A stretch of DNA of 39,250 nucleotides, taken from assembly GCA_002422785.1 (NCBI GenBank), contig DITK01000018.1, forward strand, positions 1 to 39,250. The letters run 5' to 3'. Shown here in pieces: positions 27,680 through 35,902 of the stretch (position 1 is the stretch's first letter; each line of letters begins with the position of its first letter). Under the pieces are notes generated by a model that was given only the letters and a program-made list of their open reading frames with translations, did not search any database and was not told the DNA's origin. A program made the position numbers and the translations under genes. This DNA is from Francisellaceae bacterium UBA6186 (GTDB lineage Bacteria; Pseudomonadota; Gammaproteobacteria; UBA6186; Azoamicaceae).

Positions 27680-28342
27680 CTAAAGCAAAGCTTTTTTTAA
27701 AACATCTATAGAATTATTGAAATCTATATCAATTAAATCGTTAACTATAATCCCTCTCTTTATAATTACAATTCTAGATGCGATTTGAGTCAGAAAGTGA
27801 ATATCGTGTGATGCAATCAATATAGTCACATTCATACTATGTACTTGTTTTAATAATTCCTTAAATCCCTCTATTGCCCTTATATCTAGCCCCGAAGTTG
27901 GCTCATCACAAAGTAATAATTCTGGTTTCATTATTAAAGAACGCGCAACAGCCACTCGCTGCTTTTGTCCACCAGATAACGCCACTGGATATTTGTCTTG
28001 CTGTTCTTCTAGTCTTAATTGCCGTAATAATACCACCGCATCCTCTATAACTTCTGCTCTAGATTGCTTTAAAACTTTAATCGGTGCATAAATTATATTT
28101 TCTAACACAGTCATGTGGGGAAACAATTGAAAATCTTGAAATACAAAACCAACTTTACCATAAAAATTGATGTTGCCGGCATCAATAGGTTCTAAATTTT
28201 GAATACATCTTAATAATGTTGATTTACCACTACCAGAAGGACCAGTCAAACCAACTATAGACAACTCTTTTATATCTAAAGAAAAATTATTAAACATCTC
28301 TAAACCAGAGTAAGATTTATTCAAATTGCTAATACTTAACAT
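27680..28342 (-). CDS. Polar amino-acid ABC transporter, ATP-binding subunit
   Basis: 220 aa. Walker A GPSGSGKSTLLR, Q-loop VFQDFQLFPHMTV, signature LSGGQKQRVAVARSL and Walker B LLLCDEPTSGLD, with H-loop IASHDI. QLFPHMT and the size match the GlnQ/ArtP/HisP group. It drives uptake through the permease whose gene end it overlaps by 14 bases. Substrate cannot be fixed from this subunit. Confidence 0.92.
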   Translation of the reverse strand: MLSISNLNKSYSGLEMFNNFSLDIKELSIVGLTGPSGSGKSTLLRCIQNLEPIDAGNINFYGKVGFVFQDFQLFPHMTVLENIIYAPIKVLKQSRAEVIEDAVVLLRQLRLEEQQDKYPVALSGGQKQRVAVARSLIMKPELLLCDEPTSGLDIRAIEGFKELLKQVHSMNVTILIASHDIHFLTQIASRIVIIKRGIIVNDLIDIDFNNSIDVLKKALL

Positions 28343-28967
28343 GCCACATCTTCTCTATTTTATTAGCAATTCTTTCTATAATAAATACCAACATATAATA
28401 ATAAGCACCGGCTACACAAATTGGCATAAAATAACTAAATTCTGTAGCGGCAACTACTTGTGCCCTACGAGTTAAATCCAACTCACCTATTATTGAGATT
28501 ATTGCTGTTTCTTTTAATAAACTGATTATTTCGTTGATAAGCGCTGGGAACATATTACGTAACACTTGAGGTATAATAATATCTTTCCATAACAAAAATG
28601 TAGGTATTCGTAGACTATAGCCAGCCTCAAACTGCCCTTTAGGTATACTTTGGATCCCCGATCTAAAAATTTCAGTAACATAAGCCGCACTATTTAAACC
28701 AAAGGCTATTAATCCGGCATGCCAAATATTTAAGCGTATTTCTAAAAAACTAGGAACTGCAAAATAAAAAAAACTTAGTTGTAATAATAAAGGCGTACCA
28801 CGTACAATAGAAACTAAACTATCTATGATCCAACCTAAACATTTACGCCGCCTTAAAATAGCTAAAATAACTCCTAAACTTAGCCCTATCGTTAAAGCAC
28901 CTAAAGTATACTGTAATGTAACAGCAACTCCCTTACCAATAAATAAAATTTGCTCAACTAGCGTCAT
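28329..28967 (-). CDS. Polar amino-acid ABC transporter, permease subunit
   Basis: 212 aa with about five membrane helices. The HisM/ArtQ-type opening TLQYTLGALTIGLSLG, the RGTPLLLQLSFFYF segment and the EAA loop EAGYSLRI ... DIIIPQVLRN (contact with the ATPase) are conserved. Only one permease gene is present, so it presumably forms a homodimer. It overlaps its neighbours by 14 bases on each side, giving a tightly coupled binding protein-permease-ATPase operon. Confidence 0.92.
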   Translation of the reverse strand: MTLVEQILFIGKGVAVTLQYTLGALTIGLSLGVILAILRRRKCLGWIIDSLVSIVRGTPLLLQLSFFYFAVPSFLEIRLNIWHAGLIAFGLNSAAYVTEIFRSGIQSIPKGQFEAGYSLRIPTFLLWKDIIIPQVLRNMFPALINEIISLLKETAIISIIGELDLTRRAQVVAATEFSYFMPICVAGAYYYMLVFIIERIANKIEKMWHVKY

Positions 28968-29766
28968 GCACTTCCATTTCGAATAATATCTCTAACCATT
29001 TGTTGTTTAATTTATTAAAATCTCCTTGCTCTTTGATAATAGATAAAGCACGATTAATTTCTGTTAATAATTTAGAACCATGTTTTAAAGCCACCACATA
29101 ACCATTATTAGCTTTAGCTACCACTAAATAACCTAATTTTGGATTTTTTTTACAAAATTCTTTAGCTTGTGCTTCTTCCAAAACCACCACATCTAACTGC
29201 TTCGATTTTAACGCTTCTATTAACTGTAAAGTCACATCCATACTAATAAGGCTAATCTTTTCTTTCAAAGCCTTTGCCCACATTTCCATAGTACTACCAA
29301 ACTGCACGCCAACTTTTTTATTATTTAAATCAGCTATTTTATTGATTAACCGATCTTGGTTAAAAATTACCGCAATATCGGCAAAATAATAGGGATTGGA
29401 TAAATCAAAATTTTTACTTCTTTCGTTAGTAAAAGTAATAGTTGAAATGGCCATATCTATTTGGCCTGCATTTAATGCTGGAAACAAATAACTGTAATTT
29501 AAATCTTTAAACTCAATTTTTTTATTTAAATGTTTACCAATTAAATTAGCTAAATCTATATCTAAACCTTTAAATTCCCCATTTTCTATAAATTCAAATG
29601 GTGGATAATCAGCCGACACTCCGACTATTAATAGATTATTACTATTATCTTGATCTTTTAACTCTTGATTACGGCTATCACCACTCTTACAACTATTAAA
29701 TGTAATTATAGATAGACAACAAAATATTAACAGATAAGTTAAATAACTTTTATGTGATGTTTTCAT
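28954..29766 (-). CDS. Amino-acid ABC transporter substrate-binding protein (probable lipoprotein)
   Basis: 270 aa from ATG 29766; an upstream GTG (29790) would add eight residues before the signal and is less likely. The signal peptide (KSYLTYLLIFCCLSIITF) ends at NSC, an imperfect lipobox. The SBP type 3 fold is plain: VGVSADYPPFEFIENGEFKGLDIDLA, QIDMAISTITFTNERSK and FDLSNPYYFAD. The Arg in TNERSK normally grips the amino-acid carboxylate. Resemblance to ArtJ/HisJ suggests a basic or polar amino acid; that is inference. Confidence 0.9.
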   Translation of the reverse strand: MKTSHKSYLTYLLIFCCLSIITFNSCKSGDSRNQELKDQDNSNNLLIVGVSADYPPFEFIENGEFKGLDIDLANLIGKHLNKKIEFKDLNYSYLFPALNAGQIDMAISTITFTNERSKNFDLSNPYYFADIAVIFNQDRLINKIADLNNKKVGVQFGSTMEMWAKALKEKISLISMDVTLQLIEALKSKQLDVVVLEEAQAKEFCKKNPKLGYLVVAKANNGYVVALKHGSKLLTEINRALSIIKEQGDFNKLNNKWLEILFEMEVHDAS

Positions 29767-29870
29767 AAAATTAAAATAACAATAATTCACTGAAAATGAA
29801 ACTGTTTATTAATGTTTGAAGTTTTTAGGTTTTTTTTCTTTCTGAGACTAAGTATTTATAAAAATAGTTC

Positions 29871-30380
29871 CTATGGCCCCACAATATTAACTAGACCACC
29901 CATCCTAACTTGTTGAAACAACTCCACAATATCAGCATTACCCATCCTAATACAGCCATCGGATGCAGCTGTGGACAATAAATCTTCCCTATTGGTGCCA
30001 TGAATATAGATATATCGTTCATAGGAATCTATACACTTACCATCTGGAGTATACCCGCTATTAACTCCAGGTTCTTCGCCTTTCAAACGTAATATTCTGG
30101 TTAATATTAAATCTTGATCTATTGGCGTATTTAATGTTGTACACAGCATCCCATTATGTTGTCTTGCTTTAAATATGGCATATAACGGTTGATATTCACC
30201 AACTTTCTCGCAAATTGTATGCCTGCCTAGCGGTGTTTTATAGCTACCACTTTCATTACCTACACCATTTTTTGATGTAGAAATTTTATAGTGCTTTTCG
30301 AAACCATTGGCACATTCAACCCTCATGGTTTGAGTATCTATATCAACAACACATAAATCATTTTTTTGTTCGTTTATCAT
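29871..30380 (-). CDS. L,D-transpeptidase (YkuD) domain protein without signal peptide
   Basis: 169 aa. The YkuD catalytic motif is intact: YIHGTN (His) followed by SDGCIRMGN (Cys about residue 142). An upstream strand region VVDIDTQTMRV and GSYKTPLGRHTI are also typical. Such enzymes cross-link peptidoglycan or attach proteins to it in the periplasm, yet this one has no signal peptide. An in-frame TGA four codons before the ATG (TGA, TAT, AAT, AAT, TGT, ATG) rules out a missed N-terminal extension. An extended -10 promoter is placed so that transcription would begin at the ATG itself. The gene lies 43 bases after a membrane-anchored coiled-coil gene on the same strand. Confidence 0.85.
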   Translation of the reverse strand: MINEQKNDLCVVDIDTQTMRVECANGFEKHYKISTSKNGVGNESGSYKTPLGRHTICEKVGEYQPLYAIFKARQHNGMLCTTLNTPIDQDLILTRILRLKGEEPGVNSGYTPDGKCIDSYERYIYIHGTNREDLLSTAASDGCIRMGNADIVELFQQVRMGGLVNIVGP

Positions 30381-30401
30381 ACAATTATTATATCATACAA
30401 T
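30375..30401. repeat. Two direct copies of TATCATACAAT
   Basis: The 11-base unit TATCATACAAT occurs at 30375-30385 and 30391-30401, 16 bases apart, over the promoter and start codon of the L,D-transpeptidase gene. It could be a tandem duplication or a protein-binding pair. Confidence 0.6.
30387..30395 (-). promoter_or_regulatory. Extended -10 element aligned for a leaderless L,D-transpeptidase mRNA
   Basis: On the minus strand TG-A-TATAAT occupies 30395-30387, a full extended -10. Seven bases after its last T comes 30380, the A of the ATG. No Shine-Dalgarno sequence exists between. No -35 is needed with an extended -10. Confidence 0.45.
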
Positions 30402-30423
30402 AATTATTTTTTAAATTTAAACT

Positions 30424-31158
30424 TTAATGTGGAGTTGTTTGCACCGAAGAAGACAAATAAACATTAATACGTTGTTTTAAATCTTCGCGTTTATGTTGCG
30501 CATGCTCTAGATGCTTTTCTAGAAGTGCAATACTGTTTACTACCGCATCATATTCTTTACAAAACTTACTATTAGATCTTAGTTTACCACATTTATTTTT
30601 TAACACCTCAATGCCAGCTTTTTTCTGAGCAATATTTTCATATTGTTCCATTAATTGCTGATCTAAATTAGACAACTCTACCTCTAATTTACCAGCCTGA
30701 AACAGCCCGTAAGAATTTATTTTATAATTTTTTATTTGCAACTGCAATTCTTTAATCAAATCTTGCAATGTCGAATTTTCAACATTTAAAGTTTTTAATT
30801 TATTTTGTAAAAAATTATTCTCAACAATATAAGTATTTTCTAATTGTGTTTTTTGCGCTTTAATTTTATCTAATTTTTTAACTATATTATATTCTTTATT
30901 CCTAAATTCTTCTAATTGATTTTCTAATTCTTGATTGAAACTTTTGATGTGTAGGTTTTCATCTTTAATAGCAACTAATTGTTTATTTAGTTTTGTTAAT
31001 TTATGATTAAATTGCTCGATTAACAATTCTTTTTCTTTTTCACATGACGATACTTTAAAATCTAATTTATTAACAAAAAGTTGTTGGCCAATAACTCCGA
31101 CAACTATAACTAATAATATCCAACTTATTATCGATTTTTTACTAAATCTCTGTGACAT
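30424..31158 (-). CDS. Membrane-anchored coiled-coil protein, unknown
   Basis: 244 aa. A basic N-terminus (SQRFSKK) and one hydrophobic helix (about residues 10-28) are followed by almost continuous coiled coil (about 35-150 and 165-230), so the long rod should face the periplasm. Two Cys (NKC ... KFC) near residues 190-200 could form a disulfide there; a third lies just after the membrane helix (SSCEKEK). No family recognised. The gene is on the same strand as, and 43 bases upstream of, the L,D-transpeptidase-like gene; an envelope role is inference. Confidence 0.65.
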   Translation of the reverse strand: MSQRFSKKSIISWILLVIVVGVIGQQLFVNKLDFKVSSCEKEKELLIEQFNHKLTKLNKQLVAIKDENLHIKSFNQELENQLEEFRNKEYNIVKKLDKIKAQKTQLENTYIVENNFLQNKLKTLNVENSTLQDLIKELQLQIKNYKINSYGLFQAGKLEVELSNLDQQLMEQYENIAQKKAGIEVLKNKCGKLRSNSKFCKEYDAVVNSIALLEKHLEHAQHKREDLKQRINVYLSSSVQTTPH

Positions 31159-31215
31159 TATTAAATTACCTTTATATTTATATATTGATATTTACAAATT
31201 ATTATCCATAATTTA

Positions 31216-31245
31216 TTGATAATGTCTTTAGACAATTATTATAAT
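31216..31245 (+). promoter_or_regulatory. Sigma-70 promoter upstream of the 31.3-kb orphan
   Basis: -35 TTGATA (31216-31221, one mismatch) and -10 TATAAT (31240-31245, perfect) are 18 bases apart. Transcription would begin near 31252, about 68 bases before the chosen ATG. No PmrA-type CTTAAT repeat pair is seen. Confidence 0.55.
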
Positions 31246-31319
31246 ATACTTCAATTTTAGCATTTTTTTAAATATATACCCAAAATTTGGACTACCACAA
31301 AACAATAGGATTTGTAACA

Positions 31320-32261
31320 ATGTTTAGAGCTTCAAAACAAATAATTTTAATGTCAGAAACCATAAAATTTAATAATGGATTTATTTTAAGTACCATTATA
31401 AACTTTAATGGCTTAATCCTAAGAGCAGATCAACATCTTGCTCAACCAATTAAAGATTTTTTTATTGCTCATAATATAGAAGTAAATCGGATAAGAGTTC
31501 ATTTTAAAGCTGATACATTACCAGAAGGGCTACTTTTTCCGTCTTATGAATACTATATAACAATAAATGGAACCTTCTCTATTGCAAAAACAGACATTAC
31601 TAATTTTATCAACAAATCTAATAGTTATAATTTCTCTAACAAACCACCTAATGATTTTAATGACTCACACAAATCTGATAAATTACAATCATCTATTGAT
31701 GAACAATATCGACTTTCTTTACAACATAAAGAATATGCAGATGCACATCACGTATGTTCTTTAGAATTTTCAGGAATATTTGCTAATAAAGACTTTCTAT
31801 GTTCGATAGAAAAATTGACATTAAATAACGATATCATTGCGGTAGATGATATTACAATTAATGTTAATGAATTATCCACATCGGGAAGAATAATTTCTTT
31901 TATGAATGAATACGCACTAGAGCATAAACCTAATGCCGGATTAATGACTTCATTTTTAAGCAAACAAAGTATTATGATTGAATTTTGTAACAGCGTTACA
32001 TTAAAAGATACAATTTTGGGAACAGAATATATTCTTATACAGTCTATTGGAGATCATGCTATTTTAGAATTAAACATTAATCCTAAAATTGATTGGTTAA
32101 ACAACCCTTGTCATGATTATTCTGATTTATTTCATACTACATCTAATGTACAAAGGTACGAATTTATTGAACAAGAACTAGAAGAAGATATCGAACTAGA
32201 AGATAACGAAGACATGTGGATCCATATAGAAAAAAAATATATTCCACGCCCTTTATTTTAG
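31320..32261 (+). CDS. Orphan protein with acidic C-terminal block (effector candidate)
   Basis: 313 aa from ATG 31320, chosen because AGGA lies 9 bases upstream; a TTG at 31287 would add 11 residues. No signal peptide, membrane helix or known domain is seen. The N-terminal ~100 residues look beta-rich. A polar Asn/Asp/Ser linker follows (about 98-135), then a second globular part. The last ~35 residues contain EFIEQELEEDIELEDNED followed by an aromatic/basic end (MWIHIEKKYIPRPLF). Glu-rich blocks close to the C-terminus are known in many Legionella Dot/Icm substrates, so a type IV secreted effector is a reasonable guess. A good promoter precedes it; it ends 7 bases from algC on the other strand. 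Confidence 0.6.
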   Translation: MFRASKQIILMSETIKFNNGFILSTIINFNGLILRADQHLAQPIKDFFIAHNIEVNRIRVHFKADTLPEGLLFPSYEYYITINGTFSIAKTDITNFINKSNSYNFSNKPPNDFNDSHKSDKLQSSIDEQYRLSLQHKEYADAHHVCSLEFSGIFANKDFLCSIEKLTLNNDIIAVDDITINVNELSTSGRIISFMNEYALEHKPNAGLMTSFLSKQSIMIEFCNSVTLKDTILGTEYILIQSIGDHAILELNINPKIDWLNNPCHDYSDLFHTTSNVQRYEFIEQELEEDIELEDNEDMWIHIEKKYIPRPLF

Positions 32262-32268
32262 AATAATT

Positions 32269-33720
32269 TTAAAATGGAATTACTAAATTAGCATCTATAG
32301 CTAATAAATAGTCTTTAAAAATTTTCTTAACTCTATCTAGACTTACTATATTACTTGCTTCAAATCTTGCAATTAGATTTGGGGTAGTATTTGACATCCT
32401 AACCAAACCCCAGCAATCTGGAAAATCCAAGCGCAACCCATCAATGGTGGTTATTTTTGCTGTTTTTTCTTGAACTAAATTAATTAATTTTTTCATGATC
32501 TGATGCTTTTGAGTCTCAGTAGACTCAATTGCAAGCTCAGGAGTTGAACAATTTTCTGGCAACTCTGAGCACATTGATTCTAAAGTTTTCCCTGAATTAA
32601 ACATCAACTCTAATAACCTAGCCCCAGTATATAACCCATCGTCAAAACCAAACCAACGATCTTTAAAAAATACATGCCCACTCATCTCTCCGGCTAACAA
32701 TGCTTTCGTTTCTTGCATTTTAGCTTTAATTAACGAATGCCCGGTTTTCCACATTAATGGTATGCCACCAGCTTTAATAATAACTTGTTGTAAATTATTA
32801 GTGGATTTAATATCGTATATAATCACCGGATCTTGATGTTTAGAATTACTATTTTTTTCCAAAATATCTTTGGCAAATAACATTAAATATCGATCTGGCC
32901 AAATAATGTTGCCTTTATTATCCACAAGGCCCAACCTGTCCCCATCACCATCAAATGCTATACCAAGATCAGCTTGCTTATTTAATACTGTTTTAATTAA
33001 ATCTTTTAAATTTTTAGGATCAGAAGGATCAGGATGATGATTAGGAAAATTTCCGTCAACCGTACCATATAAAGTTATACATTCGACTCCTAACGCTGTA
33101 AATAATTTTTCTGCAACAACTGCTGCCGCACCATTACCACAATCAACAACTAATTTGATGTTGTTAAAATTTTTGTTTTTGGTCAAATGATTGATATTAA
33201 TATTATTAACAATATAATTAATATATTGATTAATCATATCTTGTTCGATAATTTTTCCTAGATTTTTTTCTAATGCGGTAATCAGTTTATTGTCAATAAT
33301 TAAATTTTTTAATTCTAAAATTTGTTCACCATAAATAGCCTGACTTGATAAAATAATTTTCAAACCATTATAATTAGGTGGATTGTGGCTTCCCGTTAGC
33401 ATTACTGCCGAATCAATATGCAAAACACTAGCCGCAAAATACAGCACGGGGGTTGGTATTAACCCGATATCTATTACGTTACAACCAGTAGATATAATTC
33501 CTTGTTTCAATTTATCAAGAAGCCTCGCACCAGATAAACGACCATCCCTACCTACTACAACTTGCTGTGATGTTGGATTTTTTCGATCACTTAATAATAA
33601 AGTTTTACTGCCGACTGCTTTGCCAATTAGAAACACACTTTCTTCTGTTAAAGTCTCATCAACTATGCCACGAATATCATAGGCTCTAAATATTTCCGGA
33701 TTAATTAAACTGTTACTCAC
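32269..33720 (-). CDS. algC: AlgC-like phosphomannomutase / phosphoglucomutase
   Basis: 483 aa. RAYDIRG opening, VVVGRDGRLSG, the phosphoserine loop MLTGSHNPPNYNG (about residue 105), metal loop FDGDGDRLG and sugar-binding loop GEMSGHVFF are in the expected order. It interconverts the 1- and 6-phosphates of mannose or glucose for LPS and other glycans. It starts with GTG overlapping the last base of the dut stop (TAGTG), giving tight coupling. The dut-algC order is conserved in Pseudomonas and relatives. Confidence 0.95.
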   Translation of the reverse strand: MSNSLINPEIFRAYDIRGIVDETLTEESVFLIGKAVGSKTLLLSDRKNPTSQQVVVGRDGRLSGARLLDKLKQGIISTGCNVIDIGLIPTPVLYFAASVLHIDSAVMLTGSHNPPNYNGLKIILSSQAIYGEQILELKNLIIDNKLITALEKNLGKIIEQDMINQYINYIVNNININHLTKNKNFNNIKLVVDCGNGAAAVVAEKLFTALGVECITLYGTVDGNFPNHHPDPSDPKNLKDLIKTVLNKQADLGIAFDGDGDRLGLVDNKGNIIWPDRYLMLFAKDILEKNSNSKHQDPVIIYDIKSTNNLQQVIIKAGGIPLMWKTGHSLIKAKMQETKALLAGEMSGHVFFKDRWFGFDDGLYTGARLLELMFNSGKTLESMCSELPENCSTPELAIESTETQKHQIMKKLINLVQEKTAKITTIDGLRLDFPDCWGLVRMSNTTPNLIARFEASNIVSLDRVKKIFKDYLLAIDANLVIPF

Positions 33721-34250
33721 TATAACCTTCCCGTATGACCAAAACCACCAATTGCTCTTTCGCTAACAGAAAAGTCATCGACTACTTGTATAGTCGCCTG
33801 GGCAATTTTAACCAAAACTAACTGAGCAATTCGTTCCCCGATTTCTATAGTAAATATTGATGTGCCACGATTCCAACAAGAAATTAACAACTCCCCCTGA
33901 TAGTCCGAATCGATTAATCCTACCGAATTTCCTAAAATAATCCCATGCTTATGACCCAAACCAGAACGAGGCATAATAATCCCCGCATAGCCTGGATTAG
34001 CTATGTTTATAGCTAATCCAGTTTTAATCAACTCAACATCGCCAGGATTTAAGATCAGCGGCTGATCTATACAAGCACGCAAATCCAGTCCAGCAGATCC
34101 AGCTGTAGCATAAACTGGCAATGGCAAAATACTACCAATTTTAGGGTTTAAAATCTTAACTTGTAAACCTAACATATTATAATTGTCTGTAGCTGATTTA
34201 TGGTGTAGGTGTTGATCTAGATGATTATCTATAGTGTAGGTATCGCTCAT
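33720..34250 (-). CDS. dut: Dut, dUTP diphosphatase
   Basis: 176 aa. The five dUTPase motifs are present: AGSAGLDLRA, MPRSGLGHKHG, GNSVGLIDSDYQGEL, GERIAQLVLV and C-terminal RAIGGFGHTGR. It removes dUTP and supplies dUMP. Family members usually begin near residue 26 (MLGLQVKI), where no ribosome site is seen. The ATG at 34250 has AGGAAA in front, so a 25-residue His/Asp-rich extension (NHLDQHLHHKS) is likely real. It is coupled to algC. Confidence 0.95.
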   Translation of the reverse strand: MSDTYTIDNHLDQHLHHKSATDNYNMLGLQVKILNPKIGSILPLPVYATAGSAGLDLRACIDQPLILNPGDVELIKTGLAINIANPGYAGIIMPRSGLGHKHGIILGNSVGLIDSDYQGELLISCWNRGTSIFTIEIGERIAQLVLVKIAQATIQVVDDFSVSERAIGGFGHTGRL

Positions 34251-34424
34251 ACTGTATTTCCTAAATTTTTGTTATTATATGTCAGCATATTTATAAATGG
34301 AAGCAACTTACCTCAAACGAATTAAAAATAAATATTGCATAAATTGCTGTTTTTTGTTAAAAATAACAAACAAAATAAGTATTAATAATTGTTTTTATGT
34401 ATTTTAAGTATTAAGGAGATGTTT

Positions 34425-34661
34425 ATGTCTAGAGTTTGTCAGGTAACCAATAAAAGACCTATGTCTGGGCATACCGTATCTCATTCAAACCGCAAAGTTA
34501 AACGCAGATTTTTACCGAATATTAGGTGGCATAGATTCTGGTCTCCTAGCAAGAATAAATTTATAAGACTAAAAATTTCGAGTCATGGGTTAAGAATTAT
34601 AGATAAACTTGGTATAGATAAAGTAGTTGCAAATCTAGAAGCTACTGGTCAAAAATTTTAA
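34425..34661 (+). CDS. rpmB: Ribosomal protein L28
   Basis: 78 aa from the ATG at 34425, where AAGGAG sits 7 bases upstream; earlier ATGs in frame give a non-family leader. SRVCQVTNKRPMSGH, VSHSNRKVKRRFLPN and HGLRIIDKLGID match L28 over its full length. Part of the 50S subunit. It is followed by rpmG after 49 bases, the usual rpmBG pair. The 170-base upstream region has a TTTGTTA/TAACAAA inverted repeat. Confidence 0.97.
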   Translation: MSRVCQVTNKRPMSGHTVSHSNRKVKRRFLPNIRWHRFWSPSKNKFIRLKISSHGLRIIDKLGIDKVVANLEATGQKF

Positions 34662-34710
34662 TAACACATTTACCCATTAATTATTAATTGTATTAAAACG
34701 AGGCAACAAA

Positions 34711-34896
34711 ATGTCTAAAAAAAGAAAAACCATTATTGTTAAATTAGCATCCACAGCTTCCAAATATTTTTATACTACTAGAAAAAATCCTAGGATGTTA
34801 GGTGGATTTGAGCAAAGTGGTAAGCTCAAGCTGATGAAATATGATCCCGTGGTAAGAAAACATGTTTGGTTTGAAGAGAAAAAAATCGGCAAGTAA
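34711..34896 (+). CDS. rpmG: Ribosomal protein L33 (cysteine-free type)
   Basis: 61 aa, slightly long. TIIVKLASTASKYFYTTRKN and LKLMKYDPVVRKHVWFEEKKI match L33. The two CxxC zinc pairs found in some L33 proteins are absent, so this is the zinc-independent form. A short insertion (about residues 30-36, LGGFEQS) distinguishes it from the E. coli protein. GAGG precedes the ATG. Confidence 0.95.
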   Translation: MSKKRKTIIVKLASTASKYFYTTRKNPRMLGGFEQSGKLKLMKYDPVVRKHVWFEEKKIGK

Positions 34897-34912
34897 AAAA
34901 CATTAAATAATT

Positions 34913-35833
34913 ATGTTTAATAGCTTAAAACATGGATTGCAAAAAACTCGTAACTTTTTAATTGGCGGCTTAAATAGCTTATTTAAAAAAAATATTTCTG
35001 ATAATTTATTAGAAGATCTAGAAACTTTGCTGTTGCAAGCAGATTTAGGGATCTTAACCTCTAATAAAGTTATTACTGCAATAACCCAAAGACTAAGTCG
35101 AGATCAATTAACTAATGCAGATTGTGTTTATAAAACCTTGTTCGATGTATTATTAGAAATTCTACAACCGTGCCAACAACCAATCATCACACCATCACAT
35201 ATTAAGCCTTTTGTTATATTACTAGTAGGCGTAAATGGAGCAGGTAAAACCACCACTATAGGAAAACTTGCTAATTTTTATAAAAACTCTAATAAAAAAG
35301 TAGTATTAGCCTGTGGAGATACTTTTAGAGCCGCAGCTATTGAACAATTATCTGCGTGGGGAGAAAAAATAAATGTACCTGTTATAAAACAAGCAATTGG
35401 TGCAGACAGTGCTTCAGTTATTTTTGATGCATATAATTTTGCAATTAATAATCAATATGATATTTTAATAGCAGATACTGCAGGTAGGCTACACACCAAA
35501 AAAAATCTAATGGACGAGTTGAAAAAAATTAAAAAAGTATTACATAAATTAAATCCATCAGCTCCGCACGAAGTCATGCTAGTATTAGATGCATCTATCG
35601 GTCAAAACAGCTTAAATCAATTCAATGTTTTTAATGAGGCCATGGGTATAACTGGAATAACCATAACTAAATTGGATGGTTCAGCCAAAGCTGGCGTAAT
35701 ATTTTCTATAGCTCAAATCACCAAAACACCGATTAGATATATTGGAGTTGGTGAAAAAATCAATGATTTAAAAGATTTTAACGCTGAACAATTTATATCG
35801 GCTCTATCGACTCACCAAGAACCTTTACAATAG
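34913..35833 (+). CDS. ftsY: FtsY, signal recognition particle receptor
   Basis: 306 aa, with only the N and G domains. GTPase motifs: GVNGAGKTTTIGKLA (G1), CGDTFRAAAIEQL, ADTAGRLHTKKNLMDEL (G3), TKLDGSAKAG (G4) and IGVGEKINDLKDF. The long acidic A domain found at the N-terminus of enterobacterial FtsY is missing; the protein starts with the amphipathic helix region FNSLKHGLQKTR, which can still contact membrane. It docks ribosome-SRP complexes to the translocon. It starts 16 bases after rpmG. Confidence 0.96.
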   Translation: MFNSLKHGLQKTRNFLIGGLNSLFKKNISDNLLEDLETLLLQADLGILTSNKVITAITQRLSRDQLTNADCVYKTLFDVLLEILQPCQQPIITPSHIKPFVILLVGVNGAGKTTTIGKLANFYKNSNKKVVLACGDTFRAAAIEQLSAWGEKINVPVIKQAIGADSASVIFDAYNFAINNQYDILIADTAGRLHTKKNLMDELKKIKKVLHKLNPSAPHEVMLVLDASIGQNSLNQFNVFNEAMGITGITITKLDGSAKAGVIFSIAQITKTPIRYIGVGEKINDLKDFNAEQFISALSTHQEPLQ

Positions 35834-35902
35834 TTTAGTAAATTAATGGTAATTTTAATACAATCAACTAAAATTTGATAAATATAACCTGGAGGAATAT
35901 AC

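Noticed and set aside
34350..34380. TTTGTTA/TAACAAA inverted repeat upstream of rpmB as an operator or terminator
   Set aside because: Short and A-T only, with no clear promoter alignment; not enough to call a site.
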